In this document: piece by piece, positions 35,019-44,860 of the stretch | How the letters are laid out: each line of letters starts with the position of its first letter | How positions within the stretch are numbered: position 1 is the first letter of the stretch | Assembly (NCBI GenBank): GCA_019358835.1 | Contig: JAHHIH010000006.1 | Span: forward strand, 62,001-126,000 | Source of the DNA: Tildeniella torsiva UHER 1998/13D | Lineage (GTDB): Bacteria; Cyanobacteriota; Cyanobacteriia; Phormidesmidales; Phormidesmidaceae | Direction: 5' to 3' | Length of the DNA stretch: 64,000 bases | Position numbers and translations under genes: made by a program | Notes under the pieces: generated by a model | The model's input: the letters and a program-made list of their open reading frames with translations, nothing else | Told to the model about the DNA's origin: nothing | The model's database searches: none

Positions 35019-36480
35019 CCTGGATCGGCAATTGAGCGTTGGGGTCAATGGATCTCACCACCCAGGTGTCTTTGCTGCCGCCGCCCTGGGAAGAGTTCAC
35101 CACCAGTGAGCCGCGCTTGAGGGCGACGCGGGTGAGTCCGCCGGGGTTAACGTAAATATCTTGGCCATAGAGAATGTAGGGCCTGAGATCCACATGGCAG
35201 CCCTCGAAGCGATCGCCGATCAGCGTGGGCACCCGTGACAGGCAGAGGGTGGGTTGAGCGATGTAGCCTCGAGGGTTGGCGCGAATGCGATCGCTAAAGT
35301 CAGCCCGCTGCTCCTCGCTGGCGTGGGGGCCAACCAGCATGCCGTAGCCGCCCGAGGCATCGGTAGCCTTAACCACTAGCTGGTCGAGGTTATCGAGCAC
35401 GTGGGCCTGCTGGGTCGCGTCTTCGCACAGGTAGGTGGGCACGTTGGGAATGATCTGGTCTTCGTCAAGGTAGTAGCGAATCATCTGGGGCACGTAGGCG
35501 TAGACCAGCTTGTCGTCGGCCACCCCAGTCCCCAGGGCGTTGGCCAGCGCCACTCGCCCCGCTCGATACACCTCCATCAGCCCCGGAACCCCGAGCAGCG
35601 AGTCGGGCCGAAAGGCCTTGGGGTCAATAAAGTCGTCGTCGATGCGGCGATACATCACATCTACCCGCTCTAGGCCCTTGGTGGTGCGCATTTTGAGGTA
35701 GCCGTCTGACACCACCAGGTCACGGCCTTCCACCAGTTCAGCCCCCATCTGCTGGGCCAAAAACGAGTGCTCAAAGTAGGCCGAGTTGTACATGCCGGGG
35801 GTGAGCACCGCCACGCGGGGATTGATTAGCGTCTCGGGCACCAAATTCAGCAGGGTTTCGAGCAGCTGGCTGGCGTAGTCATCCACTGCCGCAATATCCA
35901 TGGCCGCAAACAGGTGGGGAAAGGTGTTTTTCATCACCCGCCGATTTTCGAGCACGTAGGAGACCCCGGAGGGGCAGCGCATGTTGTCCTCGAGCACGTA
36001 CCAGGTGCCGTCTTTGTCGCGCACTAGGTCGGTACCGGTGATGTGGCACCAGATATTGTTGGGCGGGTTAAGCCCCATACAGGGCTTCAGAAATCCGGGA
36101 GCGCTCTCGACGACATGGCGCGGCACTACGCCGTCGTTGAGAATTTTCTGCTCGTTGTAAACGTCGTGGATGAAGCAGTTAATGGCGTAGATGCGCTGCT
36201 TGAGGCCCTTTTCGATCCATTCCCACTCGTGGCCAGGCACAATGCGCGGAATCACGTCGAAGGGAAAAATGCGCTCGGTGCCCTGGTTATCGCTATAGAC
36301 GTTGAAGGTGACCCCCAGCTTGAACAGGGCATTTTGCGCCGCCTGCTGCCGCTGCTGTAGATCAACCAGCGATAGGGCATTCACCCGCTTCACCAGCAGA
36401 TCGGCCTCGGGGCGGGGCTGGCCCTGGGTTAAAAACAGCTCATCAAAAAAGTCGCCGGGATCGTAGGCGTCAAATAGCAC
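34999..36480 (-). CDS. Circularly permuted ATP-grasp protein (DUF404/407 type)
   Basis: 493 residues. It starts [28 protein letters not shown] and keeps the family's [25 protein letters not shown] block. The ATP-grasp part includes [20 protein letters not shown] near 163, [18 protein letters not shown], and the nucleotide-side [11 protein letters not shown] near 382. Circularly permuted ATP-grasp enzymes join a carboxylate to an amine using ATP; the substrate here is unknown. It is upstream of the alpha-E gene on the same strand. Confidence 0.88.
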   Translation of the reverse strand: MLFDAYDPGDFFDELFLTQGQPRPEADLLVKRVNALSLVDLQQRQQAAQNALFKLGVTFNVYSDNQGTERIFPFDVIPRIVPGHEWEWIEKGLKQRIYAINCFIHDVYNEQKILNDGVVPRHVVESAPGFLKPCMGLNPPNNIWCHITGTDLVRDKDGTWYVLEDNMRCPSGVSYVLENRRVMKNTFPHLFAAMDIAAVDDYASQLLETLLNLVPETLINPRVAVLTPGMYNSAYFEHSFLAQQMGAELVEGRDLVVSDGYLKMRTTKGLERVDVMYRRIDDDFIDPKAFRPDSLLGVPGLMEVYRAGRVALANALGTGVADDKLVYAYVPQMIRYYLDEDQIIPNVPTYLCEDATQQAHVLDNLDQLVVKATDASGGYGMLVGPHASEEQRADFSDRIRANPRGYIAQPTLCLSRVPTLIGDRFEGCHVDLRPYILYGQDIYVNPGGLTRVALKRGSLVVNSSQGGGSKDTWVVRSIDPNAQLPIQGGGVKE

Positions 36481-36906
36481 CAGGGGTCTCCTAAAAATCC
36501 AGGGTTAGATGTTATCTCTTCAAGGTGCCTTAGGTAGCCAGTTAGCCCAGCGATAGGCATGGCAACCCGCTTTTTCAGGGCGGAGAGAAGCACGGTAGCT
36601 CTAACCAATACTGGGGTAGGGGCGCGACAAGCTGTAGCGCTCAATACCGTTTTACGGAAACCCCCTAGCCGAACCACTCGGTTCAAGCGGCAACGTCGAG
36701 CGAGTTCAACGCTCTCTGGAAAACTAATCGCCAGCCAACCCGTACAGATAGGATTGACTGGCGATCGCCCACCCGCCCAGAACCTTCCAGCCCTGTAGCC
36801 CAGCTCAGTACGCGCAAGGGAGGGAGTTGTCTGCCCTCGGGGTGAGTTGGGCGAGCAGAGACATCCAAATTGGGTTGGGGTTTAGATGAGCTAAGCCTCA
36901 GAACAC
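36481..36906. other. 426-base intergenic region
   Basis: No convincing gene is seen; ORFs of 61-85 codons overlap each other in several frames with no family sign. The clearest structure is an inverted repeat, atcgccagccaa (36727-36738) against ttgactggcgat (36754-36765), one mismatch over 12 bases. It contains the promoter for the ATP-grasp gene at its left side. Confidence 0.4.
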
Positions 36907-38094
36907 CTAGGCCGTGGCAACCTCAAAGGCAGGCCCCAGTCCGGCAACAATTTCTGATGAGGAAAGCTTGCCGTCGTGGTCGAGGTCAAGGGCATCGAAG
37001 GCGGCGTCGGTGCCGAGCCATTCTTCCCGCGTAATAAAGCCGTCGCCGTCTAGGTCATAGGCTTTAAACAGATCAAACTGGTCATCCCGAGCGTTGGATG
37101 TCGTGCCATCGCTCTGGGTGAGTTCGGTGAGCCGGGTAGCCAGCAAGTTCTCTAGGGTTTCGAGGGCCTTGCTAAACCCTTTGATGCCTTCGTCGAGCTT
37201 TTCTGTCGCCATGCGATCGCTCTCATGCATCGACCTAAACGTGGCTTCATCGATAGAGAGTTTCTCAATCTCCATCGACTCGGCCTTAGCAGGGTCGAGC
37301 TTGCGGGGCAGGTCGGCCTGGGTTTCGTCGAGCTTGGCCAGCAGCTGGGGCGAGATGGTTAGCAGGTCACAGCCCGCCAGTTCGGTGATTTCGCCCACAT
37401 TGCGAAAGCTGGCCCCCATCACCTCGGTTTTGTAGCCAAACTTCTTGTAGTAGTTGTAGATGTCGGTGACCGACAGCACGCCAGGGTCTTCGGCGGCAGG
37501 GTACTCCTCTCGACCAGTATCTTTTTTATACCAGTCGAGAATGCGGCCCACAAAGGGAGAGATCAGGGTAATGCCGGCCTCGGCGCAGGCGATCGCCTGG
37601 TGAATGCCAAACAGCAGGGTGAGGTTGCAGTGAATGCCCTCTTTTTCGAGAATCTCAGCGGCTTTAATGCCCTCCCAGGTGGAAGCGATCTTGATCAGCA
37701 CCCGCTCTGGGGTAATGCCTAGCTTGTCATACTGGGCGATGATATCGCGGGCCATAGACACCGTAGCTTCGGTGTCATAGGAGAGGCGAGCGTCCACCTC
37801 TGTGGAAACTCGGCCAGGTATGATACCCAAAATTTTGTGACCAAAGGCCACCGCTAAGTTTTTAAAGGCCAGATTAGCCACCTCTTTATCCGACGCGCCC
37901 GCTCCGGCATCGGCCTTGGCCTTGAGCAGGGTGTCATCGACAATAGCCTGGTACTGGGGCATCTGCGCCGCCGCCGTAATTAGTGAGGGGTTGGTGGTGG
38001 CGTCGCGGGGGGTAAATTTTTCAATGGCTTGAATGTCTCCGGTGTCGGCGACAACAACGGTCATTTGCCGAAGCTGCTCTAAGAGGCTGGCCAT
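36907..38094 (-). CDS. tal: Transaldolase with C-terminal EF-hand pair
   Basis: Non-oxidative pentose phosphate enzyme that moves a dihydroxyacetone unit between sugars. The 395 residues start at [20 protein letters not shown]. Core motifs: DATTNPSLI near 33, the Schiff-base Lys in [13 protein letters not shown] near 132, and [17 protein letters not shown]. After about residue 320, a linker leads to two calcium-binding loops [12 protein letters not shown] (347-358) and [12 protein letters not shown] (370-381). Both have the acidic residues at positions 1, 3, 5 and 12. Calcium control is an inference. The upstream ATG at 38163 was rejected. Confidence 0.95.
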   Translation of the reverse strand: MASLLEQLRQMTVVVADTGDIQAIEKFTPRDATTNPSLITAAAQMPQYQAIVDDTLLKAKADAGAGASDKEVANLAFKNLAVAFGHKILGIIPGRVSTEVDARLSYDTEATVSMARDIIAQYDKLGITPERVLIKIASTWEGIKAAEILEKEGIHCNLTLLFGIHQAIACAEAGITLISPFVGRILDWYKKDTGREEYPAAEDPGVLSVTDIYNYYKKFGYKTEVMGASFRNVGEITELAGCDLLTISPQLLAKLDETQADLPRKLDPAKAESMEIEKLSIDEATFRSMHESDRMATEKLDEGIKGFSKALETLENLLATRLTELTQSDGTTSNARDDQFDLFKAYDLDGDGFITREEWLGTDAAFDALDLDHDGKLSSSEIVAGLGPAFEVATA

Positions 38095-38419
38095 GGTTTT
38101 CTCCTGAGAATCGAGGAAGCAAGGGGACTTCTGGTGTTGCCCACATTGTAAACAGGGGATCACAGGCGGTCATTAACCCTTAATTAAAGCTACCGGGCAG
38201 TTACAAAACATTGCGTCCCCCCTGAACAATCCCCCATTCCTAACGGTTTCTTAAGGGTTCTAGCCAGAAAAGCCGTGGCCCAGGGCACGGCATCGATCCA
38301 GCGGTGTGGCCCTGGCGAGCCACAATTCGCTGGCCACAGAGCCGAACTTGGTTGCCGCAGATCGCTCAAAGCTTGGCATGATGGGAGGGATTTCATCGGC
38401 GATCGCCCTTCGGTACCCA
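38095..38419. other. 325-base divergent intergenic region tal / ictB
   Basis: No gene is seen. It is AT-rich near 38170-38250 and likely holds both promoters. An in-frame ATG-less extension of the ictB ORF back to 38306 has no family resemblance. The region contains one GCGATCGC-type HIP1 near 38399. Confidence 0.35.
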
Positions 38420-39820
38420 ATGCTGACTGACTTTTGGCAACAGCTAACCCTCTCTGGTTTTGCCCTTGAGCAATGGCGCGACGCCAGCCTCATCCATCGG
38501 CTGATGGCTCCGCTGCGGCGGTGGCGGCAGGGTAGCTGGCTACTGCCCTGGGGCGACTGGATTGGGCTGGCCATTGTGGTGCTGCTGTTTGCCCTGGCCC
38601 CCTATGTCTCAACTACGCTGATTGGGGTATTGCTGCTGGCGGCGTCGGCCCTGTGGGCATTGCTCACCCTCACCGACGAGGCCGGAGCGGGTCTGTCGCC
38701 CGTGCATTTAACCGTGGCGGTCTTGTGGGGGGTAATGGTGCTGGCCACAGCCTTTTCCCCCGTGCGTGGGGCAGCGGTCAGCGGGCTAATCAAGCTAACG
38801 CTGAATATTTTGCTGTTTTTACTGATTGCGCGAGTGGCGCGACGGCCCAGGGCTAGGGGCCTGCTGGTTTTGGCCTACATTTTGACTACCCTGCCGGTGT
38901 CGATATATGGCCTGCGCCAGTATTTCTTTGGGGCAACGGCCCTGGCCACCTGGGTAGACAGCAACTCAGCGGTGGCCGATGTGACCAGGGTTTACAGTTT
39001 TTTGGGCAACCCCAACCTGCTGGCGGGCTACCTGATTCCGGGGGTGATGCTAAGCGCCGCGGCGGTGTTTGCCTGGCCCCGCTGGGTGCCCAAAGGGCTA
39101 GCCATTTTAGCCACCCTGGTCAACACCCTATGCCTGATTTTGACCTTGAGCCGGGGCGGCTGGATTGGTTTTTTAATCGCTGGCTTTGTGCTGATGACGC
39201 TGCTGGTGCAGTACTGGAGCATCTGGTTTTCGCCCTTTTGGAAGCGCTGGGCGCTGCCGCTACTGCTGGGTGGGGCGGCGGCGGTCGTCATAGCTGGGGT
39301 AATCTCGGTCGATTCGCTGCGGGCGCGGGTGCTGAGCATCTTTGTGGGCCGGGCCGACAGCAGCAACAACTTTCGCATGAACGTATGGGCCGCTGTGATC
39401 GATATGATTCGCGCCCGCCCCATCCTCGGCATTGGCCCTGGCAATGACGCGTTTAACGCCGTCTATCCCCTCTTTCAGCGGCCTCGCTACACGGCTCTGA
39501 GCGCCTACTCGGTGTTTTTGGAGGTGATGGTAGAGGCGGGCATCGTGGGGCTGCTGGCATTTCTCTGGCTGCTGCTGCTGATCTTTCACCAGGGCTGGAC
39601 GCAGCTCCAGCGGATGCGGGCTACTCAGGCTCAGCAGGGCTACTGGCTGATGGGGGCGATCGCCTCGATCACCGGCATCCTCGGCCAGGGCATTGCCGAT
39701 ACGGTGATGTATCGGCCCCAAATCAGCACGCTGTGGTGGATGGCGATCGCCCTAGTGGCTAGCTACTATCCAGCACAGCAGATCGGAAGCGGGCGATCGT
39801 TTAAGGTGCGCCAAGACTAG
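38420..39820 (+). CDS. ictB: IctB-family membrane protein (O-antigen-ligase-like)
   Basis: 466 residues from MLTDFWQQLTLSGFALEQW; the ORF can be read 38 codons further up, with candidate ATGs at 38378 and 38381. About ten to twelve membrane helices. The Wzy/WaaL-type periplasmic loop holds GNPNLLAGYLIPG, LTLSRGGWIG near 260 and ARPILGIGPGNDAFN near 334. IctB was first reported as affecting inorganic carbon accumulation, but its fold is that of O-antigen ligases and polymerases, so a glycan role is also possible. It stands alone, divergent from tal. Confidence 0.85.
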   Translation: MLTDFWQQLTLSGFALEQWRDASLIHRLMAPLRRWRQGSWLLPWGDWIGLAIVVLLFALAPYVSTTLIGVLLLAASALWALLTLTDEAGAGLSPVHLTVAVLWGVMVLATAFSPVRGAAVSGLIKLTLNILLFLLIARVARRPRARGLLVLAYILTTLPVSIYGLRQYFFGATALATWVDSNSAVADVTRVYSFLGNPNLLAGYLIPGVMLSAAAVFAWPRWVPKGLAILATLVNTLCLILTLSRGGWIGFLIAGFVLMTLLVQYWSIWFSPFWKRWALPLLLGGAAAVVIAGVISVDSLRARVLSIFVGRADSSNNFRMNVWAAVIDMIRARPILGIGPGNDAFNAVYPLFQRPRYTALSAYSVFLEVMVEAGIVGLLAFLWLLLLIFHQGWTQLQRMRATQAQQGYWLMGAIASITGILGQGIADTVMYRPQISTLWWMAIALVASYYPAQQIGSGRSFKVRQD

Positions 39821-39977
39821 CTGGATGCGATCGCGGCTGCTAAAACTGCTAACCGATGCATTTAAGCGCGATCGATCGCATCCCCACCCGTTAATTGAAG
39901 CCGCTAACTGGCTCAGATCCGTAAATTCAGAGATCTATAACCAAAGGTAGATTTGTCGCTTGAGCAGCCGAAGTATT

Positions 39978-40301
39978 TTAGTAGCTGTCCATGCCTTCAG
40001 TGCCATCCCACGTGGGGTGAGGCAAAAGTTTGACTTTGCCTTTCTGGGGCAGCTCTTGACCAGCGGCTATAGTTCCCCCGTTGAGTGCCAGGTGAGCCTT
40101 TAGACGCCGCTTAGCCTCGGCCATTGAGCTTACCCGCAAATTGAGGATATAGAGATAGGGAGAGGGGCTCTCGTCTAAATCGGTAGGGCTTTCCCAGATG
40201 CGCAAGCGAATACCGTCGGCGTCGGGAACAATTTTATAGAACAGCAGATGATCGACGGCTGGGGCATAGCGGCTGAAGTTAGTGGAAAGCGGAGTTTGCA
40301 T
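39978..40301 (-). CDS. Hypothetical protein, unknown
   Basis: 107 residues, soluble, no family recognised. A beta-rich middle (HLLFYKIVPDADGIRLRIWE) and PYLYILNLRVSSMAEAKRRLKAHLAL suggest a small alpha/beta fold. No signal peptide or cysteine. The start is ATG at 40301. It is flanked by non-coding DNA on both sides (157 bases and 334 bases). Confidence 0.5.
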   Translation of the reverse strand: MQTPLSTNFSRYAPAVDHLLFYKIVPDADGIRLRIWESPTDLDESPSPYLYILNLRVSSMAEAKRRLKAHLALNGGTIAAGQELPQKGKVKLLPHPTWDGTEGMDSY

Positions 40302-40635
40302 GTCCCAAAGACCAAAATCAAACGACCAGAAGAACGATTAACTGGCAGCAGCACCTATATCTTCTTTGAGAGTACCCACAGCTAGGGTCACAATCTAAGG
40401 GGTCTTTATGAATTCCTTACAATTAATTCGTAGAATTCCTGGAACAATCAGCATCCGGATAAATTTACGAACCGTAAGAAACCGGCCTTGAGCTTGGCCT
40501 AGGTGATGATGCATTTACCCTAACGCTTCTAGGGCAAAGCGTTGGGGATCATTGATTTAAGTATCGAATAAGTTGCGATCGCCTGCTGCCCTTTTGGCCT
40601 CGATCTGCGTAAAAATGCCTAAAATTTTATATTCC
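40302..40635. other. 334-base intergenic region with a hairpin
   Basis: No gene is seen. AT-rich from about 40400 to 40470 (promoter of the minus-strand protein at 40301 or general spacer). The stem aacgctt/aagcgtt at about 40523-40544 may end transcription of the minus-strand START-like gene that stops at 40636. Confidence 0.35.
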
Positions 40636-41214
40636 CTAAAGATTAGACGAAGCGGCTCGCCGCTCCATCTCGCCGCGCAGAGCCTTAACGGTGTCGATTA
40701 GGCCAGATTCAAACAGGTTATAGAACATTGACTTAAAGGGGCCGACATCGGCTTCGGCCCGCACCTGCTGCGACAGCAGCCGCACCGGTTCAGTGCCTGG
40801 AGCTAGGGTGGCGGTGTCAATGCGCCAGTGGCCGTACATGTATTCTAGGTTGCCTTCTAGCAGCCGAAAGCTAATCTGCTGACCGTCGAGCTCCAGGTTT
40901 TCGGTCAGCACCTTCGATTCCATGGTGGAAAGCAGAATGCGGCGGCGGTCGATCTGCTCGACCACGGTGCGATCGCCATCGATCTCAACCACGCGGCTTT
41001 TTACCACCGTCGGCAAGAATCGGTAAAAGTTTTCGTAGTCGGTCAGCACCTCCCAGGCCAGGGCGTGGGGCACTGAGGTTGCCGCCATCAGGCCGTACTG
41101 CCCCTGGCCGCCTTTTACCAACACGTCGCGTTTGGCCAGGGTCGCCCAGTCAGCCGGGGTCAGTTTGCCTAGATAGGCCTCAGCTGGCTGAACTTGACGG
41201 GATAAACTCGACAT
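40636..41214 (-). CDS. SRPBCC/START-like (cyclase-dehydrase) protein
   Basis: 192 residues. The core follows the polyketide-cyclase/START pattern: VPHALAWEVLTDYENFYRFLPTVVKSRVVE near residues 46-75, then RTVVEQIDRRRILLSTMESKVLTENLE and YGHWRIDTATLAPGTEPVRLL. Such folds bind a hydrophobic ligand in a cavity. The ATG at 41214 was chosen over 41238, because the family start resembles MSSLSRQ and the first eight residues are dissimilar. Ligand unknown. It is divergent from the HugZ-like gene. Confidence 0.75.
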   Translation of the reverse strand: MSSLSRQVQPAEAYLGKLTPADWATLAKRDVLVKGGQGQYGLMAATSVPHALAWEVLTDYENFYRFLPTVVKSRVVEIDGDRTVVEQIDRRRILLSTMESKVLTENLELDGQQISFRLLEGNLEYMYGHWRIDTATLAPGTEPVRLLSQQVRAEADVGPFKSMFYNLFESGLIDTVKALRGEMERRAASSNL

Positions 41215-41311
41215 AATAACCAGAGTGCCAAAACTCAATTACTGTAGCGCCAAGCCGCAGCGGCGGCACAACCAGAGCCTGTTGTTTCTATAAGCTTACT
41301 GCCATTCGCCA

Positions 41312-41824
41312 ATGACTAGTTTTACAGCGGTTTTAGCGGCTTACCAAGACCTGCCCACCCGAGTGCACAGCCTGATGCTGAGCACCGTCAACGGCACTGG
41401 CCAGCCTCAGGCCAGCTATGCGCCCTACGTCATGGACGGTGACTACCAGATCTACATTTTCACCAGCGGGCTGTCGGCCCACACGGCTAACCTGCAAACC
41501 ACCGGCTTGGCCAGCATTCTGCTGATCGAAGACGAGGCGGCAGCCCCCCAGGTGTTTGCCCGCCAGCGCATTACCTACGATTGCCGGGCCAGTCTGCTGC
41601 CTCGGGGTACCGACCATTGGGAGGCGATAGCCGATCGCTTTGAGCAGCGCTTTGGGGAGATTATTCCGATGCTGCGATCGCTCGACGACTTTCAAATTTT
41701 TTGCCTCAGTCCCCAGGCTGGGCGGTTTGTGATGGGGTTTGGGGCGGCCTACGCCGTTGACCCTGAGAATTTGAGCCAGCTGGTCGGCCCGCCCCAAACC
41801 GGCCCCGACGAGGCCTCAGCTTAG
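41312..41824 (+). CDS. HugZ-like / pyridoxamine 5'-phosphate oxidase-fold protein
   Basis: 170 residues with the split-barrel flavin/heme-binding fold. It reads SLMLSTVNGTGQPQASYAPYVMDGDYQIYIFTSGLSAHTANLQ near residues 20-63, the usual FMN-binding strand and loop. The C-terminal GRFVMGFGAAYAV fits the HugZ heme-binding part. Relatives degrade or bind heme or act as oxidases. Cofactor and substrate cannot be told. It stands alone in the plus direction, divergent from the START-like gene. Confidence 0.75.
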   Translation: MTSFTAVLAAYQDLPTRVHSLMLSTVNGTGQPQASYAPYVMDGDYQIYIFTSGLSAHTANLQTTGLASILLIEDEAAAPQVFARQRITYDCRASLLPRGTDHWEAIADRFEQRFGEIIPMLRSLDDFQIFCLSPQAGRFVMGFGAAYAVDPENLSQLVGPPQTGPDEASA

Positions 41825-41940
41825 TAGGCTTCTGGAAAATAGTTTTCTCAGCGGTGGGCAATGCCTACCCTAACGACAGCTACAGTCGCTGGATTGAAGC
41901 TGGTATTTTCCTTTCCTAGACATTTTTTGAGTTATTGCGC

Positions 41941-42819
41941 CTAGCCGTTCACCAAAATGCCGATGCCGGCCAGGGCCACCATTGCCCCTACTACGGCTCG
42001 GAGGCTGACGCGATCGCCCAGGGCCGCCGCCAGGGGCAGCACAAACAGCGGGCTGGTGGAGGTCAGCGCCTGGGCCACGCCCGTAGCGGCATACTTGAGG
42101 GCAATCTGCTGGAGGTAGATGGCCAGGTAGGTACCCAGACCCGCCGCCAGAGCCACACCGGCCAGCAATCGGGGCGATCGCAGGGGTCTCAGCTGCCCCA
42201 CCACCGGCCCCTGCCAGCGCAAAATCCCCACAATGATAACGAAGCCGCCCCCCAGCCTCAGCAGTGAACTCCACATAGGATCCACCTCGGTATCGGCCAG
42301 CACCGCCCGCGACATGACGGCCCCGGTAGCCTGGCCCAGAGCCGCCAGCACTCCGTACAGCACGCCCCGATAGTCGGATCGGCCAGGGGCGGCCCCCGGC
42401 ACCCGCTCAGCGATCACCCACACCACCCCGGCCAGGGTGAGCCCCATGCCGAGCCAGGCTCGTCCGCTGAGGGTTTCCTGCAAAAAAATCAGGGCCAGCA
42501 GGGCCGCTAGGGGTGGGGCCAGGGTTTCGAGCAGCAGCGCCCGTCGGGGGCCGAGGTGGTTAATGGCGGCAAAGTAGGCCGTATCGCCCAAACCAATACC
42601 GATCACGCCGCTGAGGGCCAGCATACTCACCGCCTGACGATCTAGGCCCGCCGCACTCTGGCCCACCAGCACTAGGGTCAGGGCCAGCAGCACCAGGGCG
42701 ATCGCCCCCTTAGCCAGGTTCAGCACCAGGGGCGACAGCGCCTTGCCCAGCCGCCCAAACACCACCGTGGCCACCGCCCACAAAAAGGCGGCCGTTAAAG
42801 CCGCGAGTTCACCTCCCAT
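41941..42819 (-). CDS. EamA-family (DMT) transporter
   Basis: 292 residues with ten membrane helices as two EamA repeats (about 1-140 and 150-292). Typical sequences: LTAAFLWAVATVVFGRLGKALSPLVLN at the start, and RALLLETLAPPLAALLALIFLQETLSG closing repeat one. The family exports amino acids or drug-like metabolites in many bacteria. Substrate unknown. ATG at 42819. It is divergent from the lipoprotein gene. Confidence 0.88.
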   Translation of the reverse strand: MGGELAALTAAFLWAVATVVFGRLGKALSPLVLNLAKGAIALVLLALTLVLVGQSAAGLDRQAVSMLALSGVIGIGLGDTAYFAAINHLGPRRALLLETLAPPLAALLALIFLQETLSGRAWLGMGLTLAGVVWVIAERVPGAAPGRSDYRGVLYGVLAALGQATGAVMSRAVLADTEVDPMWSSLLRLGGGFVIIVGILRWQGPVVGQLRPLRSPRLLAGVALAAGLGTYLAIYLQQIALKYAATGVAQALTSTSPLFVLPLAAALGDRVSLRAVVGAMVALAGIGILVNG

Positions 42820-42981
42820 AGCTGCGTTAGACCTGTGCTAGAACGTTCCAACCTTACGTATGCCACCATAGCGGAATGCAACAGAATCTTTACACTTCTG
42901 CCCTAGGAATGTGCTGATCGGGGATGCGATCGCCGTAGAGAGAACCAAGACAGTCTGACCAATCCTAGGAAATTTTGCGTT

Positions 42982-44625
42982 ATGCGTGTCTGGGCTCTAG
43001 CATCGTGCAGCGGTCTACTGGCTTTGGCGGCCTGTAGCGCCGACCAATCCAGCTCTCCTAACCCGAACGCGGCCCCCATGGATGGGGAAGATACCGCCGA
43101 CATCCAGTCTCAGCCGGGGCTAACCGCCACCGCGTCTAGCCCCATGGCTCGCCCCGAGGTGCGCCCCCGACCGGTCATTCAGGGCGGCTATCGCCTTAGC
43201 TCAGCTGCGGGGAAACTAGCCGCTACTCCCACCAGCGGCAAAGCCTTACCCCAGGCCGCAGAGCTGCGTCAACGACTAGAGCACCTGCGGAGTCAGCAGG
43301 ATTCCCGGCTTTCGCGATCCACTCCGCGGGTGACCACGCCCCAGCCTGCAACCCTGCCCCGCCCCACCCTCTCTCAAGCCCGCCCCGCTAGCCCAGTGGC
43401 TGAGCCCGAGATTGCTGCCCTCAACCCCGTCCAGGACAGCAATTTTAGTGCCCAGGGGGTCACCCCGCTGCCAACGCCATTTCGACCAACCCCAATTGAT
43501 CCCGAGGCCAACGTTCCCACCGCCAGCACCGCCGCCGAGTTGGGCGAGGTAGGTACGGGCAACGCTGGCCGTACCTACCCCATTGCGCCACTCCGGCACC
43601 AGGGCTATAGCGCCCGATCCCAGCGGCCCGCCCCGGTGCTGACCGTAGCCCGTGCCGCAGTCGAGTCCCCTTCAACCGCCAGGCTCCACGGCAGTACCTT
43701 GACCGCCCAGCAGCCAGAATCGTTGGCCCCAGGGGAGACAAGTGCTTCTCAGGTGGCCATTGTCGAGGGAAACACATCCCCTCAGCCCAATAGTTTGGAG
43801 GCCAGCGCCGTCTCAACCGATCCCCCAGCCCCAACCATCGCGGCAAGGGCAGAGTCGTCGGCACCAGCACCAGGGGCCGCTGCTAGCCACCAATCCAATG
43901 GCCCGGTAGCTTTAACGCCCATCGTCCAACCCACTGTGGGTCTAGAGCCCAACGGCGAGGGCCACCAGAGCCAAGCCATATCGGCCGCTGTGGCAAGTGC
44001 CCCCGTCAACCAAGCACCGGTATTGTGGGAATCGGCCCGTGCAGAGGCGGCAACTGCCCCTCCCGATAGCCTGCCCCTCAATCTGCCATCTCCCCGACCT
44101 AGTCTCGTTAGCCCTCAGCTCCCTGAATCGGCGGCGGCTCCTGATGGCTCCACCCCTAGGATCAATCTTTCTGAGGCAAGCGCGATTCCTGAACGGAGCG
44201 CTGCGCGAATCGCGGCCCCTGCCTCCCAACCCGTGCTCCCCGACCCCGAGAGCCAACCGCCCGAAGCCGCTGCTCTAGGGGAAGCCCCCGCGACCCCAGA
44301 GGTACACCACCAGAGCCAGGTCAGTCCCGAAGCGGTTCGTCTAATTCCGACAGCGAGTAATCCCGCCAAGGGGTTGCCCATTGCCTACTGCCTATCGCCC
44401 AGCGGCCAGCCAGCGCCAACCACCCTCGAAGCCCAAGGATCATCAACATCGCTGCCGCAGTTTAGCCCCTCTAATCAGGCTGATCCCAGTCTTGATTTGG
44501 CCTCTACCTTGAGCAAAGAAACCCCTATTGCTTCCTGCGTGGATAGGCCCGCTTCCACCGCAGAACTGACGGCCACCCCGCTAACACCATCCCTAGATGC
44601 CCTAGACGCTCAATCCCAGCCCTAG
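42982..44625 (+). CDS. Large Pro/Ser/Ala-rich disordered lipoprotein
   Basis: 547 residues. The signal peptide ends in a lipobox LAAC with Cys at 18 (MRVWALASCSGLLALAAC), and Ser follows, so outer-membrane sorting is likely. The remaining 529 residues are rich in Pro, Ser, Ala, Thr and Gln, with no cysteine-rich or enzymatic motif apart from CLSPSG and SCVD near the end. No known domain was recognised. It looks like an extended, disordered surface or envelope spacer. No neighbour explains it. Confidence 0.6.
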   Translation: MRVWALASCSGLLALAACSADQSSSPNPNAAPMDGEDTADIQSQPGLTATASSPMARPEVRPRPVIQGGYRLSSAAGKLAATPTSGKALPQAAELRQRLEHLRSQQDSRLSRSTPRVTTPQPATLPRPTLSQARPASPVAEPEIAALNPVQDSNFSAQGVTPLPTPFRPTPIDPEANVPTASTAAELGEVGTGNAGRTYPIAPLRHQGYSARSQRPAPVLTVARAAVESPSTARLHGSTLTAQQPESLAPGETSASQVAIVEGNTSPQPNSLEASAVSTDPPAPTIAARAESSAPAPGAAASHQSNGPVALTPIVQPTVGLEPNGEGHQSQAISAAVASAPVNQAPVLWESARAEAATAPPDSLPLNLPSPRPSLVSPQLPESAAAPDGSTPRINLSEASAIPERSAARIAAPASQPVLPDPESQPPEAAALGEAPATPEVHHQSQVSPEAVRLIPTASNPAKGLPIAYCLSPSGQPAPTTLEAQGSSTSLPQFSPSNQADPSLDLASTLSKETPIASCVDRPASTAELTATPLTPSLDALDAQSQP

Positions 44626-44860
44626 CCTAGGGATACCTCAACCGCGAGAGCCATCGTTGCATACCCTCGACAGCCCGGTGATCCCAACCTTAGGTTCATA
44701 ACTGTCGCCAGTCTGGTTAAGGCATTTCCCCATGAACGTTCAAACGTTTACCAGGATTTCTTGGTGTCCTAACCGACGTAACTAGGGCCACACCTAGCAA
44801 CAGCCGCCCAGCCAGGCTATGGTGAATCGGGTTGCGCTACACCGGGGATCGCCACACACC

